A program made the translations under genes and the position numbers. The notes under the pieces are model-generated. The model made no database searches, was not told where the DNA came from, and worked only from the letters and a program-made list of their open reading frames with translations. Source: Owenia fusiformis (taxonomy: Eukaryota; Annelida; Polychaeta; Sabellida; Oweniidae). From it: a stretch of 64,000 bases of DNA. Location: contig CAIIXF020000005.1 of the NCBI GenBank assembly GCA_903813345.2, positions 31,935,375 through 31,999,374 of the forward strand, written 5' to 3'. Positions 55,437 through 64,000 of the stretch are shown here, piece after piece. Position 1 is the stretch's first letter. Each line of letters starts with the position of its first letter.

Positions 55437-55845
55437 TATGCAAGCTACGTATATCAATATTAGGCCTTCATTCATGTACTCGTGTGCATGTAATCAGCAT
55501 GCCCTTCAATATTATGTAAACCAGGCTATTCAAGTACTGTATAATGTACACTATTTATGTGTGTACTACATACACACAATACAATTCCCTGGGAAACAAA
55601 ACACAAATACTTTTTATATGTTCAAAATGAGCCATTTGATTGATGCAAACACTAAATAGCTTCATAAATAACATCTACAAAGTATATCTAATAGTAATTT
55701 TCAATTTCAATGGTGAATCATCACGAGACGATGATCGTTCGCCTTCCTGGCTTACCTCTGAATCGTGTACCTGGTAATCTCTTTATATAGTTTAGCGAGA
55801 GCGGTGCGCCTGCGCAGTTTTAAACTTTGGCGCACACTTTAAATA
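55437..55845 (+). pseudogene. Destroyed SLC6-B TM7 exon
   Basis: The acceptor tgttttgtag and the bases GGATA match copy A. Sequence then diverges completely for about 400 bp and rejoins copy A near ATAAACATGGT. The TM7 coding sequence of 7776-7895 has no counterpart. The replacing DNA has no recognised identity. Confidence 0.75.
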
Positions 55846-55925
55846 CACACCCGTTATAAACATGGTGTATAAACCATTTGTAACTACAATTGAAATTTGG
55901 CATTTCCGAATGAAGGACATTTTTG

Positions 55926-56786
55926 CCTTTTTATCGCACTTTGAAAAAGTGCTATATTGTCGTCGTCTTGTGCTGTTGGGCGGGCAGGCGTGCGGGCGGG
56001 CGGCACATAAACCAAATCTTGTCATCAAATTTCCAGGATAACTGCTTACCTGTTCAACTTGAAATTTTTACAGATGCAAGAGCAGACTAGTACCAAGATC
56101 TGATTAGGTTAAAGGCATGCTTGGTAAACTACGTGGTGGCCATTTTGAATTTTTCAACAAATCTTGTCATCAAAATTCCAGGAAAACCACTTATCCGTTC
56201 AACTTGAAATTTTTACAGATGCAAGAGCAGACTATTGCCAAGATCTGATTGGGTTTTGGGTATGCTGGCTGAATTACATGGTGGCCATTTTGAATTTTTC
56301 AATTTGGCGGCCATTTTGAATTTTTCAACTTGCTCCAAATTGACCAATTTTTTTTTTAAAAAACATCTACAAGTTCTCAGAAGTTCAAATCTGTCCTTAG
56401 ATTTCAAATTTGACCTTTCATTCACCTTCAGTGACCTTGAAAAGGTCAAAAAGTTGATTTTCTAAATTGATATTTTGGATTTAAATTTAGGTCAGCTTAA
56501 TTACAAAACACCTACTGAGGTCTGAAAAAGTGAAATTTTCAAGGTCGAAGGTCAATCAAATTAGGTCACAAACAATGTTATCTAAATTTTCCCAAAGTTC
56601 AAGACTACAAATAAATTCTTGTCATCAAAATTGCAGGAAAACCGCTAACCTTGTCAACTTGAAATGTTTACAGAGGCAAGAGCAGACTAGTGCCAAGGTC
56701 TGATTAGGTTTTGGCCATGCTGGGTAAATTGCATGGTGGCCAGTTTGCTCTTCAAAGTGCGATATTTATCACTGTGTGTCTTGTTC
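55926..56786 (+). repeat. Hairpin-ended interspersed repeat, copy 3 (stem ATCGCACTTT)
   Basis: Starts CCTTTTTATCGCACTTT-gaa-AAAGTGCTATATTG and ends TTCAAAGTGCGATA...TCTTGTT. The first and last arms are exact 14-bp inverses. It occupies the same locus as the 8131 copy, yet its stem and body are a different subfamily. Confidence 0.6.
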
Positions 56787-56962
56787 TACTTCGTATTAGA
56801 TCATAAAAAGACTTCCTAAGAATTTCGTGCAGAAGCACGATTGACATTGTCATTGAAAGAGCTGGTTTTTCTCTGCGAATAAGCAGCTTTTCAGTTCAAA
56901 ATAGATTGTGTGAAAAACTGAAATTTCTTGTAAAAATGAACTGCTCCTTCGCATTGACCAAA

Positions 56963-58069
56963 TTCACAGGCTGGTGTCGAAAGATTTGTCCGCTGTGACG
57001 GAGCATGCTATTTTTCATAAAAAAACATTAAGAATACTTCACAATTTATTTATTTTTAATTCATATGTTTAGTTTTATCAAAGAAAATTACCTACTCCAT
57101 GCAATGGATATATCATTTGCGGATAAGCTTCACTTCTATTTGAAGTTCAGTTACGCTAGGGACAAAAGCTATTGAAACCGGCGCCAGAGTATCAAACTCT
57201 ATAATGTACCGTTTCTTTTTAACTTTTTAATGGCATGATATAGTGACACGATAATATTTACATGTTTTCAGCATAACTCTAAATGTATTAATGATATCTG
57301 GATGTATTTGGTCTTTTTAGTTTTTTTATAAGAAATAATGTTTAGATTTTTTGTCCATTGTGATGGAACAGTTTCTCAGTTCGTATTTGCAACTGCTCCG
57401 TCACATCAGACAAAAAATTAAACATTGTTTTTATAAAAGAAATTAAAAAGACCCAATACATCAATTATTTTATCAATACCTTCAGAGTTATGCTGAAAAC
57501 ATATGTAAATATTATTGGGTCACTATGTCAAGAAGTCTTTTTAAGTTGTTTTTTTAAGTTCGTAAGCTTACAAAATCACCTACATCTTGCTACTGCACAC
57601 TCTACATACACACTGGCTTACATCTCATTCTTAGTTTACACTTAGTCATGTCTCTACCTTTTACCTTGCTAAATATTATTAACTAGTACAGTATGCCACA
57701 ATTCCAGTACAAAGTTAATTACCTAATAAGTAAGTAATAAACAAAACTCAAGAATATGTTATAATTAGCATAATAGAATACATATCATGACACACTATAT
57801 CGTGCCATTACAAAGTTAAAAAGAAATGGTACATTTTAGAGTTCGATACTCTTGTGCCATTTTCAATAGCTTTTACTCCTAGCGTTATGGGACTTCAAAT
57901 AGAAGTGAAGGTTACCCAGAATGATATATCCATTGCATGGTGTCAGTAATTTTCTTTGATATAATGAAACATATGAGTTAGAAAATAAATTGTGTGGTTT
58001 TCTTAGTGTTTTTATGAAAAATAACATGCTCCGTCACAGTGGACAAATCTTTCGATACCAGCCTGTGAA
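56963..58069. repeat. Long foldback palindrome in SLC6-B, interrupted
   Basis: Counterpart of 8843-9652. A 264-bp block at about 57529-57792 is absent from copy A and is flanked by CACTATGT and CACTATAT, a possible 8-bp target duplication. The inserted block has no clear TIR. Confidence 0.65.
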
Positions 58070-58280
58070 ATTAGGTGATGACATCCCATGGATGTCGAAA
58101 TATTTGTAAGCAATGCGCAGTGTCTTATGACACTTTTTCTCGAAGGTGTTCATAACAGCCATTTTTTCATTTTTTACTGTCTTGAAGAATAGTGGAGCGA
58201 TTTGTTTATATTGGATATGCAAATATTTATAAGCAATATACACAGTCTTATGGCACTTTTATAGTTATTCTTATCTTGAA

Positions 58281-58398
58281 GGGCCAGGCCTTGCATTTAT
58301 AAAGTATCTTTGTTTTGTAGGGCCAGGCCTTGCATTTATAGTGCATCTTTGTCTTGTAGGATCAGGCCTTGCATTTATAGTTTATATTTGTCTTTTAG
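58281..58398 (+). repeat. Tandem 39-bp repeats of the TM8 3' splice site, copy B
   Basis: Acceptors precede 58321, 58360 and 58399, exactly 39 bp apart, each followed by an open in-frame start G-P/S-G-L-A-F-I-V. Use of the upstream sites would add 26 or 13 residues before TM8. Confidence 0.7.
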
Positions 58399-61300
58399 GG
58401 CCAGGCCTTGCATTTATAGTGTACCCATTTGCTGTGACAATGATGCCAGTGTCTCCCCTTTGCGCCATCCTGTTTTTCTTTATGCTCATAACACTTGGAC
58501 TTGATAGCCAGGTCAGTAGCGTGCTACACTTCAACAGAGATCAACCATACATGAACTCTAAAAGAATTTTTTCATCTTTTGCACAGAAAATTAGTCAGAA
58601 AATAGTGACACAATTTTTTGAAGCTATAAGTAGCTAGTAGTTATCTCACATTTGAAATCCCAGTAGTTATTGATGAGTGATTATATTACACAATCCTAAT
58701 CTTCCGGGTACATTCCTCAAAAATGATATTTGAATAAAATAGTTGACCTAATGACCTTTGTTGGTGATTAGCCTCTGAGCATCTGTAACAAATAGTTACA
58801 CTTACATTAGTATGTCAAGTGAATGCTTGTTTCTTCTTTTCTAGTTTGCCATGTTGGAAACAGTCATGACGTCTATAATGGACCAATTTCCACATGTTCG
58901 GAAAAAGGAGACATTCATAATTCTCTTCATCTCCATTTTGTTCTTCCTTTGTGGTTTGACACTGACCTGTAGGGTAAGTATGTAAAAGGTCAAGGTCATG
59001 TAATTTTGATGACCTGGGAATGACATCACAATATTGATCCCTGGATCCAGGCATACAGCCATGTGGTAGAGTGCAGTTATTCACCAAAAATGTTCATTGT
59101 TGTCTTGTGTGAACAGAAAATGAAGCAATATGACTTGTTAGTGTTTGACCTTTGTGGGATTTATATTAATGTATAAGTTGCTGTTGAAATAGAATATAAC
59201 TTTCAAAGCAAGCTATCTCTCTATTCCATAAGGCATAAATATGAATTAATAATATCGTTTTATGAAAAACTTGTGTAATGTTGATTGAATGTAGGTAATG
59301 TTCATAGAATATTTTCCTATTGCAGGGAGGGGCCTACATGTTACAGTTAATGGACACATATTGTGGAGGATGGGCCATTCTCATAATAGGAATTGTTGAG
59401 AGCATATCTATAGCTTGGATTTATGGTAATTTGTACATCGATTATATTTTATTTGGTCTATTTGGGACTTGATTAATGTGAACAGTCTAATCAATTTATG
59501 TATGTATCTTCTCACTTCAATAGATTTAACTAATGCACATAATCATACTCATACACACAAGCAATGTTGACTTCCCAGGGTAGACCACATCTACAGTATG
59601 TACAATATTGTCAAATTTTCAATATTTTATTTATATTATCAATGCAGCGGTATGCATCTTGCCAGTTTTAACATAATTTGCACTCTTTGACTGTTCATTT
59701 CTGATTCATCATTAAAGGTGCAACAAGTAGTGCAGAGGGGCCATTCAACGATCATGGACCAGTGTCAAAATATATTTAAGTTTGGATATTTCATCAAGAC
59801 TAACATCTATTTTTATTTTCTACAAAGAAACCCCCTAGATAATCATTATTTCAGCTTATATTTCTCTTGAAACATGGTGGATCTTAAAAATATAAAAGTG
59901 GACGTCCCCTTTGTGAAGCTTTGAACTGAATTTACACTTTTTAATGCCGATAATGATAGTTTATCCATACATTTTAAGAAAATAGGTATGTCAAAGAAGA
60001 TGTTAACCAACTGTTGCCTTGATAGCTCAGAAAAAGTTTATTTTCTCTCTACAAGCCTTATTGCCCCTTTAATATATCTAATTTCAGGAGCAGACAGGTT
60101 TATGAATGACATTGCATTGATGACTGGAAAAAAGCCTTCTATTTGGTGGCGAATATGCTGGCAAGGCCTGACTCCATTCCTCATCATTGTAAGTACATTC
60201 TCAAATCCCTGTAATGATGTGTTTGAATGATAGTATATCATTCTTTTTCAATAGTGAATTTAGTATTCCACATCATATATTTTGTAAGACTATTATTTGT
60301 CTATATTTGTTAAGTAATGGCTTGTTCATGGTATTGACTATAGTTGTTGCTAAATTGTGAAGATTGGTCAAAATAGGCTAGTTGTTCTACTCAGATTACA
60401 TACATGTACATTCCCATGTCACCAACACAACTGGGGACATATTGATATAGTCTCCAACTTTTTTTGTGGATGGTGTTCGGTGTTTGGCGGTTGGTCATTG
60501 GTTTATGTAACGGATGGCATATTAATGCCATGTTTTTGTATTATTTTCAGTTCATTCTATTTTCAGTTCATTCTATTATTTACGTGGATAGACTACTCCC
60601 CAGCTAGGTTTGGCGACTATTCCTTCCCTGAATGGGCAGATGGCTTGGGCTGGTGCATGAGCTTTACTTCTGTTATATTCATACCAATCATGGCTGTCTA
60701 TAAGCTTTCCAAGGAGGAAGGGTCATTCTTAGAGGTATGTATCAAATTTGGAGATTTTGTCTGATCATGGGTTTCATTTTTTTCATTTTTCTGGTTAAGT
60801 TTGGGTCATGAATCATTTACTTCACTTACATACTTTCTATAAACTTGGAAACGCCTGCATGCATTTATTTTCCACAACAGGGCCTAAGTGCCAGGGAAAT
60901 TGAGAATAATGTCAGGGAAATGTACGAAAATTAACTTTGTAATTTGTATCAGGATTGAAATGTACTTTTGACATTTTGAAGTTTGAGCATATATTTTTCG
61001 AATGACTCAAAGTTACAAATTGTTTCATGATAGCGTCTACGCCGGGTTACGACACCATCAATTGAGTGGGGCCCAGCACTAGTGAAACATCGGAGATTGG
61101 TGAATTATGTTAATGGCTTTTGGACTGACCCTAAAGCTGCACTGGGTGTTGTAAACCCAGCTATGTCATATAGCAGTATGAATGGAAGCTCTGTCAAGGT
61201 AGGTAGATCTGCTACTATGTGTAATAAGTATTACAGAAATACACAATTTTATACTATGAAGTGCGGTATGGTAGAAAACAGACAAATTGTTTGTGGTTGA

Positions 61301-61933
61301 GTGCAGTGTAATCCTGGAAAATGCATGAAAATTGAGGTTGGAGGGTATGTTTTATCCGTTTCCATGTGACATGGACTTTTTATAACACAGTAAGTTACCC
61401 GATACCAATATATCCTAGTAATTTGAAAACATTCTGCTGAGTATTTAATAAGTTCTAGCCCAGTTTCATAGTAGGGGTTTAAATTATAGTCCAGAAGGGA
61501 ATAAATGGCCACAAAATCTCAAAGCTGAAAATCTTAGCTCCAATAATTCATATAATTATGCAAAATCATGCAAGTAAAATGAAAGATTATGTCCCATGAA
61601 TTTCCTCTGAGTGCATGTTCATATCCTCATTCTGAATGTATTAATCGGCTTACTCGTTATAAAACACTCCATTGGGGTGTCTTTATTGCTGTTATGCAAA
61701 TAACTTCACGAGATTTCATTAAAAATCAAAAAATTGAATGATGAAATTACTTTCTGTTTCAGGTGAGCTACAGTGGTGTGCCAATAAGCCTGACCCCTGG
61801 CTATTTTACCCCTGGGTACTCTACCCCTGGTGGTGAAAGTATAGATGGGAGGAGAACTCCAGGATCTCAAGCTACAGGAACATCGTACATCTCACAGGCC
61901 AATAGTTCAGTGTCATATGAAAGTGTTGTATAA
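58399..61933 (+). CDS. SLC6 neurotransmitter transporter copy B, exons TM8 to C-terminus
   Basis: Exons: 58399-58511 (TM8, LITLGLDSQ), 58845-58973 (TM9, [13 protein letters not shown]), 59326-59425 (TM10, [16 protein letters not shown]), 60088-60188 (TM11), 60567-60734 (TM12), 61034-61198 and 61763-61933 (tail). All phases fit and all exons are open. The tail has a TPGY/TPG repeat and ends S-V-V, a possible PDZ ligand. The TM7 exon at the expected place is destroyed, and the TM5/TM6 exons are 40 kb upstream beyond the antisense astacin gene. A full-length carrier is therefore unlikely unless another TM7 source exists; the recent split may still leave a transcribed gene. Polyadenylation signal AATAAA at 61982-61987. 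Confidence 0.8.
59712..60072. mobile_element. MITE with TTAA ends in SLC6-B intron
   Basis: TTAAAGGTGCAA at the left and TTGCCCCTTTAA at the right are imperfect inverses with TTAA at both edges. Copy A lacks it. TTAA targets point to a piggyBac-like origin. Confidence 0.6.
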
Positions 61934-62225
61934 ATCAACATGTTGAATAACGGTGAAGAAAATCAAGACTAGAATTGAAATAATAAACAGGCTGTCTTGA
62001 CAGGTTTTCCTGATAAAATGTTGATTTTATATAAAGTTGATATATATCGTGTTTAAACAGATGCTCGGTTGATGCAATCTTTTTAGTTCTTCCAAGATAA
62101 TGTTAGCCTTGCCCAAGTCAGTATTTTTTTTACTTATCTGATCTTAATGTCTATATTAACAATCCTGGAAGCATCGGGGAGTTGAATTGAAACAAGGGGT
62201 TAGAAGAAAGATGGGACAGCATGTA

Positions 62226-62400
62226 CATCTGGGACATTGACATGTAGATCTGTAACATTAAACTTGATATTATGTAGATCTGAGACATTAAACTTAATAT
62301 GTAAATATGTGACATTAAAATTGATACGTACATCTGAGACACAAAACTTAAAACCCATGACATTAAACTCGACATATAGATCTGTAACATTAAGCCTGAT
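62226..62400 (+). repeat. 27-bp minisatellite downstream of SLC6-B (short)
   Basis: About six degenerate copies of the same unit as at 13468-13995, much contracted. Confidence 0.75.
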
Positions 62401-62654
62401 ATAACATCTGTAATTTTAAATTTTATATGTTCATCTGTGATGTGTTACTTGATTTGCAGGTCTGTGACATTTCACTTCATATTTATTTTATACTTCTACA
62501 TTATACTTGGTGTGTAGATTTATGACATAGAAACTCACTCAATACATGTCTAATGTAACATTTGTGAATTTAATAGTGGATCTGTGACTTACAAAATGAC
62601 TCAATATGTGTACATATAGGCCTATTTATGACAATAAACATAATGTGACATTTA

Positions 62655-63290
62655 AGTCCTGCAGATCTGTGATCATATGGAATATTTTGAGCAGAATTCA
62701 ATAGGAGATTATTATGTTTAGTATATATTCATGCAGATCTGTGATTATATGGAATATTTTGAGCAGAATTCAATCGGAGATTATTATGTGTATTTTGAGC
62801 AAAATTCAATTGGGGATTATTATGTGTAGAATATATTCATGCAGATCTGTGATTATATGGAATATTTTGAGCAGAATTCAATCGGAGATTATTATGTGTA
62901 GTATATATTCATGCAGATCTGTGCATAATTCAATTGGAGATTATTATGTGAAGTATATATTCATGCAGATCTGTGAGTATATGGAATATTTTGAGCAGGA
63001 TACAATTGGAGATTATTATGTGTAGTATATATTCATGCAGATCTGTGCAGAATTCAATTTGGAGATTATTATGTGTAGTATATATTCATGCAGATCTGTG
63101 ATTATATGGAATATTTTGAGCAGAATTCAATTGGAGATTATTATGTGTAGTATATATTCGTGCAGATCTGTGATTATATGGAATATTTTGAGCAGAATTC
63201 AATAGGAGATTATTATGTGTAGTATATATTCATGCAGATCTGTGATTATATGGAATATTGTGATATTTCAATTGGAGATTATTATGTTTA
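62655..63290 (+). repeat. 72-bp minisatellite downstream of SLC6-B
   Basis: About nine units of the type found at 14243, several internally deleted (for example the short units near 62790, 62925 and 63040). The array therefore changed length and structure after duplication. Confidence 0.85.
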
Positions 63291-64000
63291 TATAGTACTT
63301 GTTTTAGTTATTCCAAATGTACTGCAATGATTATTGAGTACAAACACTTGCCAGCTAGTTTGTTTTCTGCAAAGATTTATTTATTCAATTAGGTTCCAAG
63401 TCATATAGACTAATAAGATGAATTGTGAACTGCAGAAAGACCATTGAATTGAAGAATTTTAGATTCATGAATCTCTACAAGAATACTGTTGTTGTATTTA
63501 TGTTGTTTTGATACAGTATGACAGGTCCTGCTATACTATAGTAGTTTGTATGGACTACTACTGACCTATTCATGATATTCCATATTTATTGGCTGGATTT
63601 ACCTGGCCCTACTTTGATATTGTTTTTTGTGTTGTATCATTATATAGATGTTTTGTTAGATAACTTAAAGATATGCTATACAGATATGTAGGTCAGTATT
63701 ACATAATCATGAAATGAATAAGTCTGAGTATATCATTGGTCAGAAAACACTAAAACCTGCTTGAAACTGTAAAAGTTTATACACTCTATTCCACACTGTA
63801 TAGAAATAAAATAACGTACGATATAAGTAACTGTGAGCCAATCATTGCATAGAAAAAACTCTATGCACTGTTTATAAGATTCACTGAGACAAGTGGGTCA
63901 ATACTTCATGTACTTTATGTGCTCTCACACAATTACCTTCCCTTGCATAAAGTTGCTGTACAGTTATATGTAACTGAATATTGTATATTCATCACAAACA
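63291..64000. other. Right end of duplication copy B and flank
   Basis: Homologous to the end of copy A up to about 63672. The remaining bases are unique, AT-rich and without a recognised exon. Confidence 0.5.

Overview
The window is AT-rich, intron-rich metazoan DNA full of small transposons. Mosaic secreted proteins (astacin, ApeC, CUB, kringle, ShK, C-type lectin, hevein-like modules) and an SLC6 transporter fit a marine invertebrate, perhaps a hemichordate or another invertebrate deuterostome or lophotrochozoan. The species cannot be fixed from the sequence.

Layout. A segmental tandem duplication organises the window. Copy A runs from beyond the left edge to about 15862. Copy B runs from about 15.9 kb to 63672. 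The ancestral unit is an SLC6 (glycine-transporter-like) gene on the + strand with an astacin-family metalloprotease gene on the - strand inside the SLC6 intron between the TM6 and TM7 exons. Copy A shows astacin exons 1-8 (382-6249) and SLC6 exons TM7 to C-terminus (7771-13165). Copy B shows SLC6 TM5-TM6 exons (17344-17849), a complete 35-exon astacin gene (53892 down to 19194), and SLC6 exons TM8 to C-terminus (58399-61933). All 35 astacin exons join with matching intron phases into one 1846-residue reading frame: signal peptide, propeptide, astacin, EGF, ApeC, CUB, kringle, ShK, CCP, two C-type lectin domains, ShK, hevein-like, CCP, three unclassified Cys modules, hevein-like, and a beta-rich C-terminus.

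Both SLC6 copies look broken, in different places. A has two stops in the TM10 exon. B has lost the TM7 exon.

A 14.6 kb Ty3/Gypsy retrotransposon (34946-49565, - strand) sits in intron 6 of astacin B. Its 1545-bp LTRs differ at one position that I could find. It has a GCAG target duplication, a tRNA-Leu primer site and one intact 1883-codon Gag-Pol. Unusually, about 5.8 kb downstream of pol carries three further ORFs on the same strand: a 69-residue RING-like protein, a 119-residue unknown, and a 358-residue zinc-finger protein whose N-terminus copies the histone H3 tail (MARTKQT-V-RK). Each has a TATA-like box shortly upstream, and the H3-mimic ORF and the LTR share a CRE plus TATA arrangement. 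This is the most striking content of the window.

The rest is introns and intergenic DNA holding Helitron-like elements, long foldback palindromes, MITEs, a tRNA-derived SINE, and 27-bp and 72-bp minisatellites downstream of both SLC6 copies.
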